Below, in pieces: positions 48,390 to 60,602 of a DNA stretch of 64,000 nucleotides (positions are counted from its first letter, which is position 1; each line of letters opens with the position of its first letter). Both the position numbers and the translations under genes were made by a program. The DNA is from Asterias amurensis. Its lineage: Eukaryota; Echinodermata; Asteroidea; Forcipulatida; Asteriidae. Under the pieces are notes generated by a model. It saw nothing but the letters and a program-made list of their open reading frames with translations, was not told where the DNA came from and did no database searches. The stretch lies in NCBI RefSeq assembly GCF_032118995.1, contig NC_092663.1, forward strand, positions 5,642,001 to 5,706,000, written 5' to 3'.

Positions 48390-49520
48390 TTTGCCCCCCC
48401 CCCCCCAATTTTAATCTTTTCCCCCACTTACCCCCCCCCCCAATGAAAATGTCTTACACCACTGCGAGACTGCATGGTTAGCAAAAATCCGCCTTGTTGT
48501 CTTTCAATGGACTTGGACGATTCCATTACACCGCAGGGGTGGTACATGCAAGATGATTATTACCATTTTATGTGCCTTTCATGGAGTTGAAAACAATATT
48601 ATACTTAAATCTCCCCTTGTGTATTAACTTCCATTTCCAGAGTGGCGACTTAGTTACTTACAGGAAAGAAAAAACAGCAGCTAAAACCAAAAATAAAAAA
48701 ATTCAACTGAGCCCTCAGAAATTACCCCAGTGGTGTAGTGGAATCGTTCAAGTACATCGAAAGACAACATGGCGCATATTTCCGTTTGTTACTAGACTCG
48801 GGGTAAAAAAACACTTTTTTACAATTAAAAATACAATATTTTTAGAAGTTTGAAAGTGATTTAGATGCATATGACTCTTGTGCATATATTTACGGTTGAC
48901 TTATGAAATGATCTGTTAAAGTGCATTTAAAAATTGTTGTCGTGAGTTGTCATGAGGGGTTGTGAGGGGTCGTGAGTTGTCAGTATTTAGTGTGACCGCA
49001 ATAAAGGATTTGTGCATTATTTTGCACATAGAGTCTGCAACTGCAGATTGCTCAAACCCGACTGCGTTCAACCTTCAACAGCATCCACGCAACCAAGAAT
49101 GCAAGATTAACCAAATGTGGTTGTGGTATTTGTCTCATTTCCAACTCCAAATACAATTTACTCACACAGTAACAGTACACCCTGACCTGACTAACAAAAA
49201 ATGGCATTGTCCTGCTGTCAACTTCTCCAAACTCTTCCTAACTTTTCTAATCCTAGGACTTAGAAGTTCAGTTCCGTAGGCCTATCCGAACATAAAGCAA
49301 TTTGAACCCACCCTAAGTTAGGATAGGTTACTCGTCCTAACTCAAGATAGGATTAATCCTAGCGTTTTGTGAAATCGGCTGCTGTCATATTATGACTTAG
49401 GCTTAACTATCACTATCACTATCAGTCTACTGCGAGTATCTTTAATTCCAACAAATGTTTTTTCTTTCCTTTTTTTCTTTTTTAAACTACAGTTTTGTGA
49501 TTGTAACCTGAAGCAGCAGA
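48390..49520. other. Gene-free stretch upstream of BBS5
   Basis: No exon is recognisable. It holds C runs at 48393-48405 and 48431-48440 and half of a GTGAAATCG-type palindromic MITE at 49250-49380. Any BBS5 promoter should be near its right end, but I cannot place a transcription start. Confidence 0.4.
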
Positions 49521-49521
49521 G

Positions 49522-49539
49522 TTTGATTGATTGATTGAT

Positions 49540-49599
<60 letters not shown>

Positions 49600-49600
49600 G
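49522..49600 (+). repeat. TTGA microsatellite running into the BBS5 start codon
   Basis: About 19 TTGA units with one GATC interruption (49538-49541) end in TTGATG. The ATG is the BBS5 initiator at 49598-49600. Confidence 0.9.
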
Positions 49601-51144
49601 GCTGTAACAAGTAAACCCCCCGTTGTGTATGATGCATTATGGGAAGACAGAGATGTACGCTTTGATATAAGTACAGCGTAAGTACATAAAAACGTCATTA
49701 CAAACTGTTATTGACAAATGTAACACTAATAGATTGGGATTGCTTACAAAGGCAGTTGTCTCGAATTGAGTCATAGTCTGCTTTGTTGTCACACATTACA
49801 CATATACAATGAAATTCATTTTGATTTGCGAGTCTAAAAACATTAAAATTCAAAAAATACAATTTAAACTAAAAACACATTAATTATAGCCAAGCTACAC
49901 AGTAACAAATAAACAGTTTGTGCACATAATGCAAAGAAAACAACAGTAACAAGTTGCAGACCACCAGCAAATATCTAGTCAAACCAGAACATTTTGGACC
50001 TCTAAGAAAATAATCTTTTGAAAGTAATCTTTGTCAACATTAAAACTTCAGAATGCAAACACCACATTTCTACAAATATCTTTTCAGAGCCAACACTCCC
50101 TCAAAAGAGATTTTACAAATGGTTGTACCCGCAAGTTAACTATTCATATTTATAGTTACTCTTATGTTCACCGCAGTTGACTACTGAATGTTTGTTTTCC
50201 TTCTACAGGCAGATGAATATGAGATCAGGAGAGAGGATAATTGATCTTCTTGATTCAGTGGAAGACACAAAGGGGAATAATGGAGACAAAGGTATACTTC
50301 TCAGATATTATCACACCCATTCAAAATTAAGTGTGTCTTCATGGTGGTCAGTGGGGGTAGTACAAAATGTAGCAACCCAGAATTTGTAGAAGCCATTTTT
50401 CCTCCATGGTAGCCCTGATGAGATTTTGAGTCACGGCACAAACTGGAAAAATGATTAGCGGGCTAGTGGCAATTTCGACCCCTGGCTACCAATACAGTCT
50501 AGAATAGATTTTAAACCTTTAGTTTTCATTTATCATTATCATTGAATGCCTTGACTTGGCTATCATCACATACTACCCTCCTGACTCCCCCAAAACTAAG
50601 TGGTATGGTTCCCGCTCTTTCCAACATGCAGCAATTCAGTTATGGAACAGTCTTCCAGAGGTTGTTAAACAGGTTGAAAAAATGTCTGTTTACTTTGTAC
50701 AACTGTTTATTTTCCCTTCATCAGCGCATAGGGTACATCCCAATGTCTCATAATTATGATTGATTATGATTGATTATGAATGTTTATGATTTATTATGAT
50801 TGATAATGATTTATATGATTGGTTATCATTGATAATGATTGATTATGATTGATAATGATTGATATGATTAATTATGATTGATTATGGTTGATTATGATTG
50901 ATAATGGTTGATTATGGTTGATTATGATTGATAATGATTGATATGATTAATTATGATTGATAATGATTGATATGATTGATTATGATTGATTATGATTGAT
51001 TATGATTGATAATGATTGATATGATTGATTATGATGCAAGGTCTCATGTAGTTTATGATTATGATTGGTTATGATTCCAAATGAAATGTTGGATTGGATT
51101 AATTAGCGCTTTGAGGCATTGCATAAGGCGCTTTAGAAATGTTC

Positions 51145-51226
<82 letters not shown>

Positions 51227-54200
51227 GTTATTGTTATTGTTATTGTTATTGTTATTGTTATTGTTATTGTTATTGTTATTGTTATTGTTATTGTTATTGT
51301 TATTGTTATTGTTATTGTTATTGTTATTGTTATTGTTATTGTTATTGTTATTGTTATTGTTATTGTTATTGTTATTGTTATTGTTATTGTTATTGTTATT
51401 GTTATTGTTATTGTTATTGTTATTGTTATTGTTATTGTTATTGTTATTGTTATTGTTATTGTTATTGTTATTGTTATTGTTATTGTTATTGTTATTGTTA
51501 TTGTTATTGTTATTGTTATTGTTATTGTTATTGTTATTGTTATTGTTATTGTTATTGTTATTGTTATTGTTATTGTTATTGTTATTGTTATTGTTATTGT
51601 TATTGTTATTGTTATTGTTATTGTTATTGTTATTGTTATTGTTATTGTTATTGTTATTGTTATTGTTATTGTTATTGTTATTGTTATTGTTATTGTTATT
51701 GTTATTGTTATTGTTATTGTTATTGTTATTGTTATTGTTATTGTTATTGTTATTGTTATTGTTATTGTTATTGTTATTGTTATTGTTATTGTTATTGTTA
51801 TTGTTATTGTTATTGTTATTGTTATTGTTATTGTTATTGTTATTGTTATTGTTATTGTTATTGTTATTGTTATTGTTATTGTTATTGTTATTGTTATTGT
51901 TATTGTTATTGTTATTGTTATTGTTATTGTTATTGTTATTGTTATTGTTATTGTTATTGTTATTGTTATTGTTATTGTTATTGTTATTGTTATTGTTATT
52001 GTTATTGTTATTGTTATTGTTATTGTTATTGTTATTGTTATTGTTATTGTTATTGTTATTGTTATTGTTATTGTTATTGTTATTGTTATTGTTATTGTTA
52101 TTGTTATTGTTATTGTTATTGTTATTGTTATTGTTATTGTTATTGTTATTGTTATTGTTATTGTTATTGTTATTGTTATTGTTATTGTTATTGTTATTGT
52201 TATTGTTATTGTTATTATTATTATTATTATTAATTACAGGTCGTCTGATTGTGACTAACCTGAGGCTCATATGGCATTCTCAATCCCTACCGAGAGTTAA
52301 CTTATGTAAGTATGTATATTTGGCTTGCGGTAACACCATGGGCATATTCAGACAGCGGACCAGTTTAACTTTTGAGGTAGTTGGTTCCCCTTGCTTTCAG
52401 ACAGCTTTGGTTTTAAGAGGTCAAAGCAAAAAGCGACCCCATAGCCCTGTTCATTGGTCACCGTGTGTTTACGTAATGATTACGGAGGTCAATGGGTCGT
52501 CTGTTTTGAGTAAAACCGGGTGTGTTTTTTTTTATTCTGTCCACACACAGTGTAAAAAAAAAACACCCCAAAGCGGTCTAAAGATAAACCCCTCGCTGGA
52601 CGGTCTATCTTTTGTGGGTTGACCTCGATTCGGTCTAACTTTAGTATCATTTAGACACACAGAGTTGAACTCGATCGGGTTGAACCATGAGTTAAACCGA
52701 CTTTAGTACTGCGTCTGAACAACCCCCATGTGTGTATTTACTTACCAGGTAGAGTTTGTTACATGTACATATCACTTTAGAGTAGTGGTTGTTCTGAGAA
52801 GAACTAGCGATTTTAGAATAACCACTACAGAAAAGAGATTTATGTACATGGTGTCACCTGATTGTACTCCAACCTTGCAAAGTTTTAAACCCTACTTAAA
52901 GGCATTTGACACATTCGGCAGTTACTCAAAATATAAATTAGCATAAAACTTACTTTGTAATGAGTAGTGAAGAGCTGTTGATGGTATAAACCATTGTGAG
53001 AAACGACGTCCTCTGAAGGTACATAGTTTTTGAGAATGAAGTAATTTCTCAATAAAATATTTGAATTGAATTCAAGACCTCAGCTTAGTTCTTGAATTCA
53101 AGGCATCTGAAAGCACACAACTTGTGCGTCAAGGGTGTTTTTCTTCCATTGTTCTCTCGCAACTTTAACGACCTATTGAGTCCAAACTTTTATAGGTATG
53201 TTATTTCATGTGTATGTTGAGATACACCAAGTGAGAATACTGGTCTTTGACAATTACCAATAGTGTCCAGTGCCTTTAAGAGTTCAGTATGTACCATAAT
53301 AATAGTTGGATTCATATGCTAAATCTCTTAATTGTGATTGTATTAATTGCAGCTGTTGGATATACATGCATCATCAACATCACAGTACGCAGTGCACATT
53401 CTGTAAGTCAAACATTTTGTCCAGGCTTTCTCACTAGGATTTTTCCCAAACTGGGATGCATTCCAGGCCTGACGCATTCTATACCCAATTTGGTCAAAGC
53501 ACCCCTGAAACAAAACAAGGAGTTTTTTGCAGTATTCGACAGATACAGATACATCCCATCTGAAGGACAAAGGGTCTTGCTTTAATGACACAAGTGTCAT
53601 GTGTCATGACTGGGACCTGAAACCACACTCTGCTGAACAGAAACACCAGAGCCCAATAACATAGAGCTGGTTATAAGCACAAAAAGTAGCTAAGCTTAAC
53701 AAAATTAGGCTTACCACAAAAGGGTTACCAGCCAAACTACCAAGTCACACGTATAATTTGTGACTGGTATCCTGCTCTTTTTTGCTTAGCAGAAAATTGG
53801 GCCCAGAGCTTGAGTCCGATACGCTTGACCACTAGGTCGTTGCTCTACCGTGCAATCTGGAACATTTTAAATCTAGAGCATTTTAAATTGTTTCCTTTTA
53901 TGCTTTAGTTGTATTTAATCTTAAATCTAAAAATCCAATCAAGTTTCTATTTGATGTTCGTACCTTTCTTAGAAACTGCGAGGGCAGGCTGAAGCATTGT
54001 ACATTCTAACCAGATGTAATAATACACGGTTTGAATTCATCTTTACTAGTGTTATACCTGGCTCACCTAGACTGTTCACTACTATCATGTCAGTACACAG
54101 GTAAGTCAAACAATAGGGCTGACTGTTTTTTTCTTATTTGATATATAACTTAAAGGCACTGGAAACTTTTGGTAATTACTCAAAATAATTGTTAGCATAA

Positions 54201-57200
54201 AAACTGACTTGGTAATGAGCAAGTGAGAGCTGTTGATAGTATAAGACATTGTGAGAAACGGCTCCCGCTGTCTTTGAGAAAGATGTAGTTTTTCACTCAA
54301 ATATCAAAAGACTTCAGGCCTGAAGCCTTTTTAAGCTTCTGAAAACAAACTAACCTGTGCAACAAGTGTTTCTTTCATAATTTTCTTGCAACTTTGATGA
54401 CCAATTACATTGCAAGTCAAACTTTTCACAGATTTTTTATTCTATGCATGTTGAGAATACTTGTCTTTGACAATTACCAAACGTGTCCAGTGCTTTTAAG
54501 TGCCATGGCACACGAGGCAATTTACAGGCAACAAAGTTCCAAACAATCTCCAAGAAGAGAAAAAAGGTCAATTGTTCACCTCACTTTTAGAGAATAAAAC
54601 TAAAATGTCTCCTGTGTTTATGAACCAGTCTTTTTGCGTGTAATGAAGATGGCTGACTCTAACCAAGCTGCCAGTAAAAAATTCTGTTTATATACCTCAC
54701 ACAGATTCTCGTCTGTCATTTCATTGGTGGATTAGGCATCATGTGTCATCCTTTATTTTGCCATACTGCCACAATGTTCCAAACAAATTATATAGGAGTC
54801 CTGTATGGATAACTGTAGGATGCCTTGGATGCACCGCCGGTTTGTCCAAACGAGTCCAGGTCATGTCACAACGGACTAAGAGAAGCCTATCGCCCTGGTG
54901 TTCCTGGTTTGATTAGTTGCATATCACACCACAGCACCTTGTAAACCATGGTCCAATGAAGAAAGAGAAGCCTATCGCCCTGGTGTTCCTGGTTTGATTG
55001 GTTGCATATCACACCACAGCACCTTGTAAACCATGGTCCAATGAACAAAGAGAAGCCTATCGCCCTGGCGTTCCTGGTTTGATTGGTTGCATATCACACC
55101 ACAGCACCTTGTAAACCATGGTCCAATGAACAAAGAGAAGCCTATCTGCGTGGTAATGACTGGGTTGGTGGCTGGCGCTGTTAACGGACCATTTGAGCTT
55201 TTGATGGTTCCCATCTCTTTCGTGCGTTAATCACATTACTGATCTTTGAGACCAGTGACTCTTTTAAATAATGATCTGTTCAGCGCCTTCACTGGGTTCA
55301 AAGGAGGCAAATGATTGGACGATAGCTGTTCTTTGTGCATTAAAACGCGCGCATGAGCTCAGCGTCAGTTTATACGTGCGCACTTGTTACACGCGCGCAC
55401 TCAAAATTTATACATTTTCAGCACACGTGCGCGAAGTTGCAATGAAACTAACACGGATATAAATAAGCATGCGATACAGTGCAACACGCAAGGTTTACAC
55501 AATGTATGCTGATTTAGTGGCCACTTATTTGCTATTTTCCAAAGCCGGTCTTTATACCACCGTTAACACTCCCACACGTGACCGGGTTTTTACCAATCAG
55601 AGACTTGAAACTAATTTGTTACTAATATTTCACGCTGCTATTCACCATTTAGATATCAAAAACAAATTTGTTGAGGGAATGATATGTACAAATGTATGTT
55701 TACAATATTTCTTTTCTTTTCATCCCATCTTTGTAGGGCATATGAGACATCTAAGTTATATCGTGATCTCAAACTCAGAGGAGCTATTATTCACAATAAG
55801 AATTTGCGCTTATTACCTCTAGAACAGGTTTATAATAAAGTCAATGGTGTGTGGAATCTCTCTATTGATCAGGTAAGTTATTTGGTTTTGTGAAATAACT
55901 TCTATTCAACATTTTGCGTTACAAGCCTGACAGTCATGTGTATTTTCTTCCCAAATACAAGCCCGGCCTTTCCACAGACCAAATTAGTCTTGATACCTGA
56001 CTATTACATGATATGAAAATTGACTTATTTGTTTGATTTGATTACAGGGGAATCTGGGTACATTTTTCATCACTAATGTCCGGCTAGTGTGGCATGCGAA
56101 CATGAATGAAGCCTTCAATGTCAGTGTTCCTTATCTTCAAATGGTAAGATCTAATCAATTACTCACTCTATTTACAATCTCTACAAAGATAAAGAGAAAT
56201 TGTATAATGTAGATATTGGTTTGCAGTAACACTTTGGGTGTATCTACTTGCTGGGTATGTTCTTGATTTCCTACATGTGTACCTTCCGCCCAGGTAATCG
56301 TTAAAAAGCAGGACAATCTTTTTCGAGAAGTCTCCCGATTCTGAATATATACTCTGCGGTAGTAGAATATAAAGCAACACAAGTTCTCTAATGAACATAA
56401 TCTACCTGGCAAGTAGATACACACATGGTGTTACTGCTAACCAAATATATCTCGATACCAAGTTTGTTTTGTTTTAAAATGGGTTTGAAGACAGAAATAT
56501 TTCAAGGGATGTTTTCAAATTTTCCAATTGTGACGCTGGAAAATTCGCTTCACTTTCGCAAATTGCTTTAAACATGTACCTGGCCTAATGAAGTTGAGTT
56601 GGAGAAAGAAAATGATTTATTTGTTATCTGACATTGATGTTGTGTTATTTGGCGAGGAACATACATGTAAACCAATTTTGTGAAAGAGACGTAATGTCAG
56701 GAAAATGTTAAATGAATTAAAACATTCTGTTCATGTTTGGTTTACAGCGGAGCGTCAAGATCAAAGACTCTAAGTTTGGTGTGGCATTGGTACTTGAATC
56801 CTCAGTTCAGGTAGGTAAATACATACACCCAGATTTTACAAAGATGTTGGTTGCGCGATTGACCGATTGTTGCACGAACAATAGATCTTTCAAGATCGGT
56901 CAGTGAGATTGACTGATCGCACCCAATTCTAACATTGTATTCAATGGTATCACTAGTTTTGTAAGACCGATAGCTGTTCTTATCCTTGCAGACACCAGCC
57001 TAGCTTGTTAATGATATGTTTGTTATTTTACAGAGTGGGAGCTATGTTCTTGGTTTTCGCATTGACCCTGCGGACAAGCTTCAAGATGTAGTGAAAGAGA
57101 TTCAGTCCCTTCACCGTGTGTATAGTTCTAGTCCTATATTTGGTGTGGAGTATGAGTCGGAAGATCGGCCTCAGACAGTTGAAGAGTTAATCATAGAGAA

Positions 57201-57936
57201 CCCTCAAGACGGTGTGGACATAGTCAACGACGATGAACAATCAGATGCATTTGCGGTCAGTAATTTATGTCGTGTTTTGTTACATTCTCGTGTTTTGTTT
57301 AAAGCATGAAGCTAGCTCAATGTTTAAAGGCACTGGACACGAGTGGTTTTAACTCAAAATGATTTAAGCATAAAAACTTACTCGGTAATGAGCAATGGAG
57401 AGCTGTTGATAGTATTAAACATTGTGCGAATTAGCTCCCTCTGAAGTAACATAAATTTTGGTAATTTCTCACTCAAATATTGAAAAACTTTTCAGGCAAC
57501 CAGTTCCAGGCAATCTCCAAAAAGAAAACGTATTCACAGTTTAAGGTGTTCACATGGCATTGTTACCACTGGTTGTGAAAGTTGTCGTCAAAAACTTTAG
57601 ATCCCTTAGATTTGAAAAAACAAATCGTGCTTGTTGATCTACTTAGTGCTGAGGAGACTGCTCTCAAAAGTTCATTGGAATCTAGAACTTGTGGGGTTAC
57701 CAAAAGTCGCAGTACTCTACCAAAACAAGTTCAATGGGAATACTACGGTTTTACACAGTGTATTGGCGCTACCTTTATCTGTGTTGTACTGTTTTTGTTA
57801 ACAGGCCTATTTCGCTGACGGTGACAAACAAAAAGACAGACCTCCAGTGTATTCTGAAGAGCTTGGTCTTGCCATTGAGAAGCTCAAGAATGGATTCACC
57901 TTGTCTAATCTATGGGAAGTAGTGGAGCAGAAATGA
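49598..57936 (+). CDS. BBS5: BBS5, BBSome subunit (10 exons)
   Basis: Exons: 49598-49677, 50209-50291, 52240-52305, 53353-53402, 53973-54100, 55737-55872, 56048-56143, 56748-56810, 57034-57255, 57805-57936 (TGA). All junctions keep frame; 351 residues against 341 in human. BBS5 belongs to the BBSome, which moves membrane proteins in cilia, and has two tandem PH-like (DM16) modules reported to bind phosphoinositides. Module 1 spans about residues 28-130 ([46 protein letters not shown]). Module 2 spans about 150-285 ([49 protein letters not shown]). The conserved C-terminus is AYFADGDKQ then [14 protein letters not shown]. The start is fixed by family alignment and by an in-frame TGA a few bases upstream. 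Intron 2 holds a giant microsatellite. Confidence 0.96.
50756..51060 (+). repeat. Degenerate GATTATGATT repeat
   Basis: Units of GATTATGATT, GATAATGATT and GATATGATT alternate with lengths of 9-10 bp over about 300 bp. It lies in BBS5 intron 2, upstream of the TTATTG array. Confidence 0.85.
51147..52230 (+). repeat. Giant TTA / TTATTG microsatellite
   Basis: A TTA tract (about 51147-51224) passes into a TTATTG hexamer array that continues to about 52214, roughly 165 units. It then reverts to TTA until the AATTACAG acceptor of BBS5 exon 3. I see no interruption in the 960 bases from 51241 to 52200. Long poly-Leu, poly-Asn and Tyr-Cys frames here are artefacts. Confidence 0.97.
52341..52728. 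mobile_element. TIR element, about 0.39 kb
   Basis: The left end CATATTCAGACAGCGGACCAGTTTAAC is weakly mirrored by GTTAAACCGACTTTAGTACTGCGTCTGAACA. The region lies between CACCATGGG and CCCCATGTG. It lies in BBS5 intron 3. Confidence 0.45.
52896..53279. mobile_element. TTAA-flanked MITE, family A, copy
   Basis: TTAA (52896-52899) then AGGCATTTGACACATTCGGC is mirrored by ACCAATAGTGTCCAGTGCCT then TTAA (53276-53279). It lies in BBS5 intron 3, 73 bp from exon 4. Confidence 0.75.
53585..53850 (-). repeat. SINE fragment interrupted by a small element
   Basis: The minus-strand SINE related to 3080-3180 (GACACAAGTGTCATG...CACTCTGCTGAACAGAAACA) is split at CAGAGCCC. It resumes at 53793 (AGAGCTTGAGTCCGATACGC). 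The inserted segment at 53655-53790 resembles 59885-60020 (AAGCACAAAAAG, GGTTACCAGCCAAA, AATTTGTGACTGGT, GCTTAGCAG). Confidence 0.55.
54150..54499. mobile_element. TTAA-flanked MITE, family A, copy
   Basis: TTAA then AGGCACTGGAAACTTTTGGT is mirrored by ACCAAACGTGTCCAGTGCTT then TTAA. It lies in BBS5 intron 5. Confidence 0.75.
54881..55145 (+). repeat. 85-bp tandem repeat, 3.1 units
   Basis: AGAAGCCTATCGCCCTGGTG starts units at 54881, 54966, 55051 and (truncated) 55136, with exact 85-bp spacing. Each holds GCATATCACACCACAGCACC and TTGTAAACCATGGTCCAATG. Units differ at only a few positions. It lies in BBS5 intron 5. Confidence 0.92.
57327..57530. mobile_element. Family A MITE, one-sided fragment
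   Basis: TTTAAAGGCACTGGACACGA and internal blocks (GAGCTGTTGATAGTATTAAA, CATTGTGCGAATTAGCTCCC) match family A. The right terminus is absent. It lies in the last BBS5 intron. Confidence 0.55.
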
Positions 57937-57964
57937 GCAAGATGGCGGGATGATATCATCAGCA

Positions 57965-58257
57965 CATAGAGTTATACATAAGAACTAGAGGGCGCACTGT
58001 TGATGCTGCTTGCACAAACGCGACGTGACCGCAAGATGACAAGCGCGCCGTTCTGTACGCCCGTTGAGTATGTCATACACGTTTGAGTTGTTTTTATTGA
58101 ACACTCACGCGATGCTGTTTGTTCAACTTACAAAATGACCGCAAGAACACACGCTGTGAGATGGCTGTTTTGTCAACTTAGAAAATGGCCACCTGCGCGC
58201 ATGCCGGGGCGCGTATATAGGCCAGTGCGCCCTCTAGTTCTTATAAATAACTCTATG
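57965..58257. mobile_element. MITE in the BBS5 3' UTR
   Basis: CATAGAGTTATACATAAGAA and CTAGAGGGCGCACTG at the left are mirrored by CAGTGCGCCCTCTAG and TTCTTATAAATAACTCTATG at the right. It begins 28 bp after the BBS5 stop. The first AATAAA (about 58381) lies beyond it, so the transcript probably contains the whole hairpin. Confidence 0.75.
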
Positions 58258-58377
58258 CATCAGCATCACATCACTCAGAACGAACAACCCTCTAAATGCT
58301 GGCATGGTATTCTTCCTACTTAACACTTTAGAGACCGTTCACTTCTGTATAACACGCCCAGACAAAATTTTGTCAGT

Positions 58378-60602
58378 GAAAATAAAGTCAATCCAAAATA
58401 CATGTACTGCGATGATACAACCATTCAATCTGAAGTGTTGTAGAAATATTACTTCTATTATTTGTAAAATTAGTTTGATGTGTTCATTTGTACAAAGTTT
58501 GAAATTCTATTTATATTGTTCTTTAATGTTTTACCTCTCATACAATCATTATCATCATCCTTCGTCCTTGGACGGATGAGTAGAAGCATTTTTGATGAAA
58601 TGGTGCCGGGTTGCTTTATCCCTCATAAGTTGTTGAGTCTCGTTTTGATTGAGATTTGCTCATACAAACAACTTGAACAATTACATTTATAAGGAACTAT
58701 AAAACAAGTATTTGTGATTGAAACAAATTTTCTTAAAGACCACAACAATCGCATGAACCTAAAAAATTATCACGGTTCTTATTTTTTCTCTTTGCAAAAG
58801 GAAACCAAATGGCAGAAAATTTAATTTCAAAGGGTGGTAGAGGTTTTGAGATATCGTCAAAAATCAGTTGTGGTTAATGTCCAAGCTGGAAGAATGATAC
58901 ATAACTGATACACACAATCTCAGATTAAATTAAGGTGGATAAAATCTGATCATAATTTTTTCCATAAACACATTACTTCAATCCTTAAAGTGAAATGACT
59001 CTCTAAATACATTTTATTATCAAAAGCTGCTGTGTTTTGATGCAGTTGATTTTGTTTAGGAGTGATTGTCAAACAGATATCTTCCCCATAATGTACAATA
59101 CAAGGAATACAAAAATCAAAAACTCACGGATGTGGACATCATCTTTATGTTTGTTGAAAAATACTTGTTTTATTCATCAATATACAAAATAGAGTATTTC
59201 ATAGCAAATGTGCATCATTATAATTTGTGGCATACAATCCGTTTTTAAGACTTTTGTTGTACAAATCATTGCAATCAAAAACGGATTCTTTTCCCCACAT
59301 TGATCACTTAATGTGGAATACTTATAATTCCCCAATTTTGACCTCACAGAAATTAATTGAAACGATAAATTATATCTCTAAAGTTATCGTGAAATATTTC
59401 ATTGATATGTTTTTAGTATAAAATATAAAAATCAGAACTTTGGATTTGTGGTTTGAACATCTTGCAAAGCTTCCAGTGTTATTTCATCTCTAAATCTTTG
59501 ATGACGAACGAGCGCTGACACTCGCCTATCCCGTCAGCCATTTTGGGAGGCATAATGTTTGCAAAGGAAACCAAAATGGCAGACAAGATAGACATGCATT
59601 ATGCAGAGGTGTGTTCCATATCATGCAAGAGGATAAATATACATTTTAGATAAAACTCTTACAAGAATGGCATCTAAGCTGTCATCTTATTTGTGTTCAT
59701 GGACTTCAGCACTGTTTTGTAAATCATCTTGAAAGTGTTTTGTATATTTTTGTCAAGAAGCTTCATAAATATAAAATAGATGCACCATAATGAAATGCTT
59801 TACTTTGGTCAATTTATTTATTTGTGCAGGTGTGTGTCAATCTGTTGAAGTTGAGGAATTTTAATAAAAAGGACTGCCCAGGCCCAATTTCATAGAGATG
59901 CTTAAGCACAAAAAGCAGCTTATCACAACAAAATGCTTACCAGAATAAGGTTACCAGCCAAAACAACATTGTCACATGTACAATTTGTGACTGGTCCTGC
60001 TCATTATTGCTAAGCAGGAATTTTTAAGCAGTTGTACTCATTACTAAGAGGAGTTGCCCCGGTGTTGCTGGCAGTGGCTACTGAGAGAGCTGCAGCACTT
60101 TGTAAACTCTTGTAAGATGATACTTATATGGGTCTCATAATGCAAGAACATCAGAATTAGGTATGTCAACAATAATTGATGAAAGTGCTTTGCGACTCTC
60201 ATAGATAAAGCAATATACAATAAAAATACAAAAATTATAGTGATTTACACATATCAGTTCATGGGTAAAACAGTAATATTATTTATTCGCAGTGCAAATT
60301 AAATGTCAAAATCTCATTATAATTCATGAACACAATACAAACGAGATCGGGAATATTTACAGCAAACATTTTTTGGAAATTTAGATTCATGGTTTTTTTT
60401 TGCTAGCCTACTTCTGGTACATTTCAATTTACAAAAGTATGTGTTTCTATCCAACAACTCAAATTCGAATGAAAAGTACAACACTCTAGTCTTTGAATGA
60501 GGCTTGGACATGTTCTGTTGGAGAAGATAGAATGATTTGTCAAGGGTCACAACACTTTGTGGGTGTGTACAAACCGTCCCTGTATTCAAAAGCATTACTA
60601 GT
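58378..60602. other. Convergent intergenic region, no gene seen
   Basis: It contains the putative BBS5 AATAAA at about 58381, AT-rich unique sequence, a small repeat at 59885-60020 (relative of 53655-53790) and the SINE-like repeat at 60050-60230. TTTATT near 60283 is a possible polyadenylation signal for the minus-strand gene that ends at 60603. Confidence 0.45.

Noticed and set aside
51059-52622. Very long open frames (poly-Leu, poly-Asn, Tyr-Cys)
   Set aside because: They are translations of the TTA/TTATTG microsatellite. The only coding part is the 66-bp BBS5 exon at 52240-52305.
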